Shown piece after piece: positions 31,357 through 38,297 of a stretch of DNA of 49,122 bases. This DNA comes from JANYGM01 sp043764015 (lineage in GTDB: Bacteria > Bacteroidota > Bacteroidia > Cytophagales > Thermonemataceae), in the NCBI GenBank assembly GCA_043764015.1, contig JAYUKY010000054.1, positions 1-49,122 on the forward strand. Direction: 5' to 3'. A program made the translations under genes and the position numbers. The notes beneath the pieces are model-generated. The model was given only the letters and a program-made list of their open reading frames with translations. It had not been told where the DNA came from and searched no databases. The stretch's first letter is position 1. Each line of letters begins with the position of its first letter.

Positions 31357-32838
31357 CTAAAATTGTGGTTCTTCTTCTTGTTCTTGTTGCTGAAGATTAT
31401 CACTATAATTTTGTTGCCATTGTTGTTGCATCTGGTCAGGGTCTAAACCTGCCTCTTCTGCTTGCTCACGTACATTTTGTACGCTTTCTTGTACGTTTTC
31501 TCTAAAAGAATCTTCTTCTGGTTGTTCGTACTGTTGTGGCTGATACGTTTCTTGTTGTTCTTGCGGTTGTGCCATTTCTTGTTGTGCGTAATCTGGCATT
31601 TCTTCCTCTTGTGGTGCAAACTGTTCACGTACTTGTTGCACCGCTTGAAACGCTTTTTTACCTTTCTGAAAAATATTCTTAGCTTTTGCCATAAAAGACA
31701 AACCTTTAGCACTTTTCAAAAGTCCTTTTGCACCTTTGAGAGATTTTAATAACCCTCTACCTTTTGCAAGCATTAAACCTGCTTTGGCAAATTTGCCACC
31801 AGGAACGAAACTTGTAACCGCATCCATTAACCCTGCTTTAGCAAGTCCTTTGTAAAATTTTTGTCCAGTACGGACATTCTCACGTATTTTGTTAATTACG
31901 CCACCACCAGGAACGAAATTTAAACCGACTGTAAGTGCTTTACCACCGTGTTTTTTAATTACTTGCCCTACTTTTTGCCATCCTTTGGCGTATAATTGTG
32001 CGCCCTTCTTAATAGTATTACCTACTTTTCTGAATGCTTTTCTTAAAAAACCTATCTCGTGCAAACTTCCTATAAAAGTGCCGTGAACTGCTATATTATC
32101 ATCTTTCAAATAAAACGGCATTGTATATTGTTCTTTGGTAGTTCCTACGTGGTTATCTTCGTAAACCGAAATAGTACCAACAAAAACATCTTTCACGTCA
32201 TCATCATACAAACCACTAATCAAATCATCATAATCTGAAGTTCCAGAAACTGCATTATCTGTATATCTTTTATGTTTTTTGTGTTTCTTTTTGCCACAAC
32301 CGCAAACTGCGTTCCCTATTCCTGATATTGTACTTATTTGTGTCATTACATCTTTGTAATATATGTTTGGTTTTTCCACGTTAAAACACGCTATACACGC
32401 ATCTACGCTAATTGTACGCCCTTGCTCGTCGTATGCAACCACGTAAACGTGTGTTACTTCTTTACCACGATAGCACGCATAACGAAAATTACTTTTTATT
32501 CCTAAATTCTGAAGGACTGATAAAATAAAAATACTTAAACCTTTACAGTCTGCAAAACCACTATTTACAACACTAGAGGGACTTTTTATCTGTTGTGTGC
32601 CTGCTACATCAATTTTGTATTTGATATTTTGGCGTGTCCAATTGTAAATATTTTTACAAGTTTCTGTAATAGTAGCACCTTTGAAATACTTTGCTATTTC
32701 CTTTGACTGCAAATAATTACTTTCGTAATGCTTTTTAGTAACTGAAATAATATCATTGGTTATTCCAAATTCATTGATAATCTTAGTTTTGCCTTCTACT
32801 GGAGGCATCAATGAAATTGCTTTTTGTCTGCTTATCAT
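31357..32838 (-). CDS. Transglutaminase-like domain fused to a basic/amphipathic and Gln-rich tail (493 aa)
   Basis: The N-terminal domain (about 20-165) has a transglutaminase-core triad: Cys98 in GFADCKGLSIF, His130 in EVTHVYVVAYD and Asp146 in SVDACIACF. A Cys/Lys cluster (CGCGKKKHKKHKR, about 180) follows. The region 265-400 is rich in Gly and Lys, with amphipathic and glycine-rich hydrophobic stretches, and the C-terminus is Gln/Glu-rich. Family knowledge suggests a peptidase or amide-transfer activity. In a virion operon it could be a wall-active entry enzyme or a capsid maturation enzyme tied to a membrane/DNA-binding tail. The fusion is unusual. Confidence 0.6.
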   Translation of the reverse strand: MISRQKAISLMPPVEGKTKIINEFGITNDIISVTKKHYESNYLQSKEIAKYFKGATITETCKNIYNWTRQNIKYKIDVAGTQQIKSPSSVVNSGFADCKGLSIFILSVLQNLGIKSNFRYACYRGKEVTHVYVVAYDEQGRTISVDACIACFNVEKPNIYYKDVMTQISTISGIGNAVCGCGKKKHKKHKRYTDNAVSGTSDYDDLISGLYDDDVKDVFVGTISVYEDNHVGTTKEQYTMPFYLKDDNIAVHGTFIGSLHEIGFLRKAFRKVGNTIKKGAQLYAKGWQKVGQVIKKHGGKALTVGLNFVPGGGVINKIRENVRTGQKFYKGLAKAGLMDAVTSFVPGGKFAKAGLMLAKGRGLLKSLKGAKGLLKSAKGLSFMAKAKNIFQKGKKAFQAVQQVREQFAPQEEEMPDYAQQEMAQPQEQQETYQPQQYEQPEEDSFRENVQESVQNVREQAEEAGLDPDQMQQQWQQNYSDNLQQQEQEEEPQF

Positions 32839-33503
32839 ACTTTAGGTTTCCTTCTCCAAAATTTGGAACGTGCTTTACCTTGTGCTACTAACTGTTTTTG
32901 TGTTGTTGTTGGCGTGTTGGTGCTTACTTCTGTATTTCTATCAGGTCCTTCTGTACCTTGTGAAGTAGTTTTATCTTTTTTCATTTTTCCAAAAAGAATA
33001 TCAAAAACAAAAGCAAATTCTTCATAAACATTATTGATATACTCAAATAAGTTTATTTCTTGATTTATATTGATACTTGGCATGTCTAATACTGATACTG
33101 TTCCAGCTACGCCTGCTTTCATAATATATCCGCCTGCTTTGCGTATTCTGATAAATTCTCTTATAATTTTTATTGCTGGTAACGCTCCTATTGTAATTTT
33201 AACGCTTATTTCGCTGTTGCTACGTGGTTCTACTGTTGTTTTACCATTAAAAAGAACTTCGCCTGCTTTTGAATAGGAATTATTAGGATAACGTAATGTA
33301 AACTTTCCATTTTCCATTGTGTAGGTCTGATTACTTGCGTTATCTACTGCTACAACTACATTAAATTTAAAGCCGTCTGCGGTTACGCTATCAATACCAA
33401 AATTTTTAAAGGACATTCCAAAAGTCAAATTTTTGACTGCTTTGCCTTTATTTGCCAAAAATGCTACGACTAATGCGCCACCTGCTAATAATAAACCTAT
33501 CAT
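32835..33503 (-). CDS. Membrane-anchored LEA2/WHy-like protein, first gene of the late operon (222 aa)
   Basis: The ATG at 33,503 (MIGLLLAGGALVVAFLANKG) is chosen because it begins a signal-anchor and follows a purine-rich leader. The longer frame starts upstream of the promoter box. After the anchor, residues 25-150 show the LEA2/water-stress-type beta sandwich: LTFGMSFKNFGIDSV, VVVAVDNASNQTYTMENGKF, then SEISVKITIGALPAI. The C-terminus is basic. In Bacteroidota phages such proteins are likely virion membrane components. The stop overlaps the transglutaminase-like start (4 bp). Confidence 0.6.
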   Translation of the reverse strand: MIGLLLAGGALVVAFLANKGKAVKNLTFGMSFKNFGIDSVTADGFKFNVVVAVDNASNQTYTMENGKFTLRYPNNSYSKAGEVLFNGKTTVEPRSNSEISVKITIGALPAIKIIREFIRIRKAGGYIMKAGVAGTVSVLDMPSININQEINLFEYINNVYEEFAFVFDILFGKMKKDKTTSQGTEGPDRNTEVSTNTPTTTQKQLVAQGKARSKFWRRKPKV

Positions 33504-33534
33504 TTTTATTTCTCTTTTTTCTCTTTGTGTGATG

Positions 33535-33656
33535 CAAACGTAACGCATCAAAAAGGATAATGAAATAGTAGAAGTAAATATTAGTAAGTATTCGTAACCC
33601 TGCCGACAAATCCGTAAGTTAGCGTACAACTATTTATAGTTTTTTATCTATCTTTG
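33535..33656. promoter_or_regulatory. Divergent promoter region for the late operon and a small plus-strand gene
   Basis: On the minus strand, TACGTTTG (33,542-33,535) is a -7 box 32 bp before the late-operon start. On the plus strand, TATCTTTG (33,649-33,656) is 26 bp before the ATG at 33,683. The 100 bp between them would hold shared control sites, including a CAAACGTAACGCATC segment. Confidence 0.55.
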
Positions 33657-33682
33657 CATATCAAATTTTATCTAAAATTATT

Positions 33683-33838
33683 ATGATTATTTTACACGCA
33701 AAAGATTTACAAACTAAATACAAGTGGGGACGTGATAAGTCGTATGAACTTATCCAAAAAATTAAGTTAAGGCACGGACTTACTTATAAGGAAGCGGTTA
33801 TTACAGAAAATTTGTTGGAACAATATTTTAACGAATAA
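33683..33838 (+). CDS. Small HTH-like protein divergent from the late operon (51 aa)
   Basis: ATG 33,683 to TAA 33,838 encodes a protein beginning MIILHAKDLQTKYKWGRDKS. LQTKYKWGRDKSYELIQKI is like the winged-helix opening of excisionases and MerR-type small regulators; a second helix follows. It has its own promoter box and a strong terminator right after the stop. As the only plus-strand gene between early and late blocks, it may be the late-gene regulator or the excisionase. Confidence 0.6.
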   Translation: MIILHAKDLQTKYKWGRDKSYELIQKIKLRHGLTYKEAVITENLLEQYFNE

Positions 33839-33873
33839 AAAAAACGGTAACATTTTGAAATGTTACCGTTTTT
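33838..33873. terminator. Strong bidirectional terminator
   Basis: AAACGGTAACATT and AATGTTACCGTTT form a long stem with A/T runs on both sides, ending the small HTH-like gene. Confidence 0.85.
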
Positions 33874-33885
33874 TTACGCTATTTT

Positions 33886-34010
33886 TAGCGGTTACGTGAG
33901 AGTTACATAGCACCTACATAACACAACTGTAGCGGTTACGTGGGGCGTTTTTAACTAGCAATAACAATACTACTGTAAATATCATAGAGATATATTACAG
34001 TAGTATTTTT
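33886..34010 (+). ncRNA. Noncoding segment with 13-bp direct repeats and a long stem-loop (ncRNA, origin or packaging signal)
   Basis: TAGCGGTTACGTG occurs at 33,886-33,898 and 33,930-33,942. A 13-bp perfect stem follows (AATACTACTGTAA at 33,966-33,978 with TTACAGTAGTATT at 33,995-34,007), extended by an inner ATAT stem and ending in TTTTTT. No open frame covers it. A short transcript ending at the hairpin is possible. Because element 2 has an HUH Rep, a nicking origin or single-strand packaging hairpin is equally plausible. Confidence 0.4.
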
Positions 34011-34024
34011 TGTGGGTTTTTTTC

Positions 34025-34171
34025 TTAGCAAATCATATAATTTTTTAGTGTTTTTTCTGCTTTCATTTTTTTAATTTGAAATTCTAAAATTAGTTTTTCA
34101 TAATCAAGTATTGCGGTACGTAATACTTGTATTTGGTAATGGTTATGATATTGTGCGGGTCTGCGTTTCAT
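34025..34171 (-). CDS. Small basic helical protein (48 aa)
   Basis: ATG 34,171 to TAA 34,025 encodes MKRRPAQYHNHYQIQVLRTA, then a Lys-rich amphipathic helix. It ends the leftward early block, 22 bp after the methyltransferase stop. The basic N-terminus suggests nucleic-acid contact. No family recognised. Confidence 0.5.
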   Translation of the reverse strand: MKRRPAQYHNHYQIQVLRTAILDYEKLILEFQIKKMKAEKTLKNYMIC

Positions 34172-34193
34172 TGGACTAGTTTAGATTTTTGGG

Positions 34194-34847
34194 TTAAAAT
34201 AATGATAATTGATTATCTGATTTTTTTTTGTAAATTTTCATAGCGGCATCAAAAATTGTTTTTCCTACTTGATAATCAATTAAGTTCCGGGCTATTTTTA
34301 TTTTTCTTTGCGAACCTTTATACAAAGAAAAATCAAAATTATGAAAGTCTGATAAATCTTTGAGTTGTTGCGCCTCAAGTCTTTTGTCCTTTACTCTGAT
34401 TTTTGGACACGTTCTCCTGGTGAGAATTTGAGGTAATTTGAAATTGCACCAAAATAAGTGCCTACCTCTTTTTTGAGCTGGAAGAAACGGCTCGTAATAA
34501 GATATTACATTTTCCACGCAAAATTTACCTTTAAACATTTTTTGTAAAAAAATAATCTCTTGCCACAACTGCATATCTGGGTAAACTGGAACGAAACAAT
34601 CATTATCTTTCCTTAGTGTTCTGATTTTTGAGTGAGAAGGACAAGGCGGACTGCTCCAAATAAAATCAAAGTTTTTGTAATTTTGCAGTAAATATTCGTG
34701 TGCATCTCCAATAATTACAGTATCATTTGGAAATCTCTCTTGGTACATTTTGGCTAAATCTGCGTCCAACTCCACCGCTGTAACCTCGCACCCGCTCCAG
34801 AGTAGGCGGTTACCACCTAAACAAGCGTATAAATTTAATACTTTCAT
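34194..34847 (-). CDS. Compact C5-cytosine DNA methyltransferase
   Basis: The 217-aa protein carries the C5-MTase motifs in order. Motif I is LNLYACLGGNRLLW (residues 4-17), motif IV is SSPPCPSHS with the catalytic Cys69, motif VI is ENV at 112-114, an R-x-R-like KRGRHLFW stands near motif VIII, and a motif X-like IDYQVGKTIFDA lies at the end. The target-recognition region between VIII and the end is very short. It methylates cytosine in DNA, probably to protect the element from host restriction. It lies 2 bp downstream of the Rep gene in one operon. Its small size suggests a reduced or degenerate recognition domain. Confidence 0.8.
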   Translation of the reverse strand: MKVLNLYACLGGNRLLWSGCEVTAVELDADLAKMYQERFPNDTVIIGDAHEYLLQNYKNFDFIWSSPPCPSHSKIRTLRKDNDCFVPVYPDMQLWQEIIFLQKMFKGKFCVENVISYYEPFLPAQKRGRHLFWCNFKLPQILTRRTCPKIRVKDKRLEAQQLKDLSDFHNFDFSLYKGSQRKIKIARNLIDYQVGKTIFDAAMKIYKKKSDNQLSLF

Positions 34848-34849
34848 AT

Positions 34850-35932
34850 TTAGTTTAAAATTAAATAATTGTCTTCCTGTTGTTGCTGATACAACTTCCG
34901 TAAACTTTCTGGATAAGTTTTATAGTCTGTTTTACCAAAATAATACAGACAAAAATAATCTTTCTCAACAATGAAATTATCTTTGTCAAGGCGTATGGTT
35001 CTGATAAAACTTTCTAAATCTTCTGTAAGTTGTAATTCTAATATTTCGGCTTTGTCTATATTGTCACACTTTCCCCACAAATGCCCTTCAATAGGTCTTA
35101 TTGTGGTTTTTTCTTCTGGTTGTGCGTTTTCTTCTCCTTCTTTTGCAGTACCATACTTTTTATTTTTTGCCATGTATTTTGTCATATAAGCAACTGTATT
35201 GTAAATCCTATCCATTTTCTTAATATCCGTACTGTTTGGGTCGTTCCAAAATGATTTTACACCATATTCATACGCCTTAGTTACTTTGTCTATTTGAAAT
35301 TTTGGTTCATAATCTTTGTTGTATTTGGGTGCTTTAAGTCCTTTATCTTTGCATTTTTGTACTTTTTCGTTGTACTTATCTTTGAATTGTTGTAGTTTTT
35401 CGTTGTACTCTTCTAGTCTAAAATTAGTGTAGTCTTCCAAACTCATAACCTTAAACTTGTTTTGATATTCTTTTATATAACCTTCTTTGCGTTGTATGCT
35501 ATTCCATTTTGTACGAATGTTGCGCCACTTAATAAAACGGTTTGCCAAAATATGAAAGTGTATATTCCCGTTTTCTTGTGCTTCTGCACGCCACACATAC
35601 GCCGTTACATTTTCGTAATCTTTCAAATACTCTAAAAACGGATATAACATATATCTTTTTATATATTTGTCGTCGTGTTTTTGCTTACTGCATAGCGTCA
35701 AAGTAAGAAAGGTTATATTTTCTTCTTTGCCTTTGGTATTCTCTTTTTTGTATGCGTAACACTCCGTAAGTGTTATAATAGCGTTTTTTAACCTTGTTTG
35801 TGCTTTTACTGATAATTCTCCCTCTTGTACGGTGTTATCAATAGGCATTTTAGTACCTTCTTTTTTGGGTTTGGTATTACCACCTAAGGTATAGACAACT
35901 ATTTTACGGGAAGTGATTTTAGCAATTTTCAT
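34850..35932 (-). CDS. HUH-superfamily rolling-circle replication initiator (Rep)
   Basis: The protein is 360 aa from ATG 35,932 (an upstream TTG at 36,019 would add 29 residues). Motif 1 is FLTLTL at residues 75-80. Motif 2 is GNIHFHILAN with the His-x-His pair at 125-127. Motif 3 is VAYMTKYMAK with Tyr249, Tyr253 and Lys256. Two tyrosines four residues apart are typical of phage and microvirus-type Reps that nick and rejoin one strand. A charged insertion (about 165-215) separates motifs 2 and 3. It starts rolling-circle replication of element 2 and so implies an ssDNA stage. It is co-transcribed with the methyltransferase. Confidence 0.85.
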   Translation of the reverse strand: MKIAKITSRKIVVYTLGGNTKPKKEGTKMPIDNTVQEGELSVKAQTRLKNAIITLTECYAYKKENTKGKEENITFLTLTLCSKQKHDDKYIKRYMLYPFLEYLKDYENVTAYVWRAEAQENGNIHFHILANRFIKWRNIRTKWNSIQRKEGYIKEYQNKFKVMSLEDYTNFRLEEYNEKLQQFKDKYNEKVQKCKDKGLKAPKYNKDYEPKFQIDKVTKAYEYGVKSFWNDPNSTDIKKMDRIYNTVAYMTKYMAKNKKYGTAKEGEENAQPEEKTTIRPIEGHLWGKCDNIDKAEILELQLTEDLESFIRTIRLDKDNFIVEKDYFCLYYFGKTDYKTYPESLRKLYQQQQEDNYLILN

Positions 35933-36046
35933 TATAATTTTGTGTCGTTCTTTGTTTGTTCTTTGTTTTTTCGTTGTTTTTTTAAGAAATCTGCACAATG
36001 GGCGGGTTTGATAAACCAATAATACAAACCCTCCGCAGAGGCGTTT

Positions 36047-36508
36047 TTAGCCGTTTTCAGGGAGATTTTTAAGGAGTTCTCTTGAAAAAATTTCAAATTC
36101 TAACAACGTATTTGAAATTTCAAGTAGTGCTTTGGTGCGTTTTAATTCTATCTCTAGACTGTTGTTTTTCTCTTCTAATAGATTATTTTTGTGTTCTATA
36201 ACCCAAAACTCTAATTGCTTTTGCAAGTCAAAATTTGCCTGCTTTTTGCGCTTTCTTTCGTGCAAATCATATTCATAAAAAAACACTTTGATAGTGTCTA
36301 TTTCGTTTTTCAGATGTTTTTTTTGAGCGTAATATTTTTGCGTTCTTTCTGGTGTGTAATCCCAAAAAGTATCTGTATTCTCAAATTCCTTGTAAGTGTC
36401 AAGCAATAGTTCTTTATCTCTCAAAAGTTTAATGATAGGTTCAAAAAATTTGGGTGTGTTTGTCAAGGGAGCGTTTTTTAACGCTCCCACGTCTTGGGGA
36501 TTTTTCAT
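36047..36508 (-). CDS. Coiled-coil protein upstream of Rep (153 aa)
   Basis: The protein is almost wholly helical, with strong heptads (FWVIEHKNNLLEEKNNSLEI, ELKRTKALLEISNTLLEFEI) and a basic RKRKKQANFDLQKQ segment. It is in the early leftward operon, and a role as replication accessory or DNA-binding adaptor is possible. No family recognised. Confidence 0.5.
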   Translation of the reverse strand: MKNPQDVGALKNAPLTNTPKFFEPIIKLLRDKELLLDTYKEFENTDTFWDYTPERTQKYYAQKKHLKNEIDTIKVFFYEYDLHERKRKKQANFDLQKQLEFWVIEHKNNLLEEKNNSLEIELKRTKALLEISNTLLEFEIFSRELLKNLPENG

Positions 36509-36534
36509 TTGTTTAGGGGGTTATTTGGTGATAA

Positions 36535-36669
36535 TTACCATTTATCTAGCTTTTTTGAGCGTGCTATACTTTTATCTCTTTCTGCTTCCTTATACTCTTT
36601 TTGGTACTTGCGTACGTGGTTGATGCGGGGAAACGTGCTATCTGGGGCGGTGTGGTTATTGTTTTTCAT
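36535..36669 (-). CDS. Small basic protein (44 aa)
   Basis: ATG 36,669 encodes MKNNNHTAPDSTFPRINHVR, then KYQKEYKEAERDKSIARSKK. The longer frame start is rejected because it would run far into the upstream gene. Its start overlaps the preceding gene by 14 bp. It is rich in Lys/Arg; function unknown. Confidence 0.5.
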   Translation of the reverse strand: MKNNNHTAPDSTFPRINHVRKYQKEYKEAERDKSIARSKKLDKW

Positions 36670-36904
36670 TTTCGCAAAGTGCATAATCATTATATTCTGT
36701 GAATGCAATAGCGTCTGGGTCGTTCCATTTATCCACGAAAAACCCAAAATCATTATGATTTCTCACAGGGTAAACATGCGTTACCACTTGCCCTGCTATA
36801 TAAATTAATCCGTTTTTGTGCCACATTATAGGATTAAAAAACGGGCATTGTGCGTACTGAAATTTAGCACCTGCTAAAAAACTTTCTTTTGTGAGTTGTT
36901 TCAT
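36656..36904 (-). CDS. Small hypothetical protein of the M-x3-TKExF family (82 aa)
   Basis: It begins MKQLTKESFLAGAKFQYA, close to the MENITKEEFLQGVTF opening of the element 1 protein at 15,276. The body is beta-rich with aromatic residues (HKNGLIYIAGQVVTHVYPV and HNDFGFFVDKW) and ends in CENEKQ. Its occurrence in two elements at the same locus points to a shared, unknown function in mobile DNA. Confidence 0.55.
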   Translation of the reverse strand: MKQLTKESFLAGAKFQYAQCPFFNPIMWHKNGLIYIAGQVVTHVYPVRNHNDFGFFVDKWNDPDAIAFTEYNDYALCENEKQ

Positions 36905-36978
36905 TATTTTGAAAGATAAAAGTTAAAAATATTGATGCTTTAAACTTTTTGATAGGTGCATCTTGGCTATCTTGGGTG

Positions 36979-37020
36979 CTTTATCTCTTTTGGAGATAAA
37001 GCGGTTTTGTTTTATATTTG
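36979..37020 (+). promoter_or_regulatory. Promoter with overlapping palindrome for the rightward early gene
   Basis: TTTG (36,989-36,992), a 20-nt spacer and TATATTTG (37,013-37,020) match the consensus exactly. The -33 box lies in the loop of the palindrome GCTTTATCTC ... GAGATAAAGC (36,979-37,002), which looks like an operator or attenuator. Confidence 0.65.
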
Positions 37021-37049
37021 GACTTTCTCACAATCTAAATAATAAAACA

Positions 37050-37262
37050 ATGTCTGAAATCACAGAAAAAATTGAAGAACTCAACAAAATTGTAGTATCT
37101 GAAAATGCCACAAAAGAACAGAAACTAATTGCAACTCTTGAAATTGGTGCTTTGGAAATTGCCACAACTGATACCAAAAAACAACAAGATGAAACATTAA
37201 ATGCTGTTGTCGTTTTTAACCGTGTCCTCAACATTTTCAAAAAAATTACGGATAAGAAGTAA
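37050..37262 (+). CDS. Small helical protein transcribed against the early operon (70 aa)
   Basis: The ATG at 37,050 (MSEITEKIEELNKIVVSENA) is chosen because it lies 30 bp after a consensus promoter (36,989-37,020). The product is helical and charged (QKLIATLEIGALEIATTDTK, then RVLNIFKKITDKK). Its last 66 bp are antisense to the 3' end of the 37,197-37,463 gene. It could be a small regulator or immunity-type protein; no family recognised. Confidence 0.6.
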   Translation: MSEITEKIEELNKIVVSENATKEQKLIATLEIGALEIATTDTKKQQDETLNAVVVFNRVLNIFKKITDKK

Positions 37263-37463
37263 TGAACTTTCATCCATCTTACTTGGTGTGTATATTTCTA
37301 AAAGGCTTATTAACTCTTCTTTGTGTGGAGTTAATAAGGTTTTCATTTCTTCAACGCTTGCAATTATTTCTTCCGTTTTTTTCTCAAAAAAAGCGTTTAT
37401 TTCATCTTTTGCCTCTTGGCTGATGTTTAATGCTTTAACAATGGGTTTAAATATCTCTTTCAT
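37197..37463 (-). CDS. Helical early protein, antisense-overlapping (88 aa)
   Basis: The protein is fully helical and amphipathic (EIFKPIVKALNISQEAKDEI, EEMKTLLTPHKEELISLLEI). The start overlaps the stop of the 37,460 gene in an ATGA-type junction, so it is translationally coupled. Its last 22 codons are opposite the plus-strand gene 37,050-37,262. Function unknown. Confidence 0.5.
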   Translation of the reverse strand: MKEIFKPIVKALNISQEAKDEINAFFEKKTEEIIASVEEMKTLLTPHKEELISLLEIYTPSKMDESSLLLIRNFFENVEDTVKNDNSI

Positions 37464-37711
37464 AGCTTTATTGATTTGGGGGTTGGGGTTGGTTGGTTGA
37501 TTTCTTTTACTAATTCATCAATACTACTGCTACCAGAAGTATTAAAATTTTTTGCTATTATTTGTAGCTTTTCTAGTTCTTTGCAAACGCCAAACTTCAA
37601 ATAATTTCTGACTGCATCTTTTTTGATACCGTAAAGTTTTTGAAGGTCTGCAAAAGTTTGGCGTTTCTTTTCTGGAGATAATTTTTGCTTAAAATTTTCG
37701 TAAAATTTCAT
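37460..37711 (-). CDS. Cro-like/small HTH early regulator (83 aa)
   Basis: It is the first leftward gene opposite the repressor. The segment KRQTFADLQKLYGIKKDAVR-NYLKFG reads as a helix-turn-helix, and a Ser-rich linker and Pro/Thr tail follow. The divergent arrangement with the 37,840 repressor, separated by 128 bp, is that of a lysogeny switch in which this protein would play the Cro part. The role is inferred from position. Confidence 0.6.
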   Translation of the reverse strand: MKFYENFKQKLSPEKKRQTFADLQKLYGIKKDAVRNYLKFGVCKELEKLQIIAKNFNTSGSSSIDELVKEINQPTPTPKSIKL

Positions 37712-37839
37712 TTTGTCGGCTGTTGTTTATTACTTAAATTTTGTTAATTTTGGCTCAATGTTTGTTTAGTATAAATTAACTGTTGCAAACATACAACTTA
37801 AAGTTTAATATATCAACAAAAAGTTTAAATTTTTTTTCA
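37712..37839. promoter_or_regulatory. Divergent switch region with repeated AAAGTTTAA operators
   Basis: AAAGTTTAA occurs twice (about 37,799-37,807 and 37,820-37,828), close to the repressor start, and AT-rich promoter-like sequence fills the remainder. The position between repressor and early regulator makes these the probable operators. Confidence 0.5.
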
Positions 37840-38181
37840 ATGAGCATTAAGGAAATTATACAAACTCTTATAAATGAGAAAGATATACGTAAAAAAAAAA
37901 TTTACGAAGTTCTAGATATTTCTGCACAAGCATACAATAAGAAGGAAAAACTAGGTACATACTCTTTAAAGGACTTAGAAAAAATAGCTAATCTTTTGGA
38001 CGTGCCAATAAATACGTTTATTGAGGATAAAGAAAAAAATTTAAACATAGGGGATAATAATAACCTTGCTATTGGAAAAAATGCAAATATTACACTAGAT
38101 ACGTGTAAGGCTGAAATAGAGTATCTTAAGAAAGAACTGCAACTCAAAGATAAAATAATACAACTACTTGAAAATAAATAA
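37840..38181 (+). CDS. XRE-type repressor of element 2 (113 aa)
   Basis: The ATG at 37,840 (MSIKEIIQTLINEKDIRKKK) gives a 113-aa protein. It has an N-terminal HTH (IYEVLDISAQAYNKKEKLGT and YSLKDLEKIANLLDVPINTF). A short asparagine-rich middle (IGDNNNLAIGKNANI) and a C-terminal coiled coil (CKAEIEYLKKELQLKDKIIQ) follow. The layout of HTH plus coiled coil matches small phage repressors of Bacteroidota. It is the last gene before att copy 3 and is divergent from the leftward early genes, so it is the probable lysogeny repressor. Confidence 0.75.
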   Translation: MSIKEIIQTLINEKDIRKKKIYEVLDISAQAYNKKEKLGTYSLKDLEKIANLLDVPINTFIEDKEKNLNIGDNNNLAIGKNANITLDTCKAEIEYLKKELQLKDKIIQLLENK

Positions 38182-38297
38182 AACTGGTGCCTTCTGCCGA
38201 CAGATTTGCCGACAAAAAGCACCAAAAAACGGAGAATTTGCCGCCGACAAAGTGCAATAGAATGATATTGAGGGGGTTAGGTAGTATAAAAAAGTAG
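38182..38297 (+). repeat. Three GCCGACA sites next to att copy 3
   Basis: GCCGACA occurs at 38,196-38,202, 38,208-38,214 and 38,243-38,249, within 100 bp of the attachment site. CCGACA-type copies also occur at the left end near the integrase start (21,281-21,300). They could be arm-type integrase sites. No gene is seen from 38,182 to 38,514. Confidence 0.4.

Noticed and set aside
33504..33629. N-terminal extension of the LEA2-like protein
   Set aside because: It runs through the late promoter box and encodes non-membrane sequence before a clear signal-anchor that starts at 33,503.
36963..37049. Upstream extension of the 37,050 gene
   Set aside because: It would begin inside the promoter and palindrome; the ATG after the consensus promoter is the better start.
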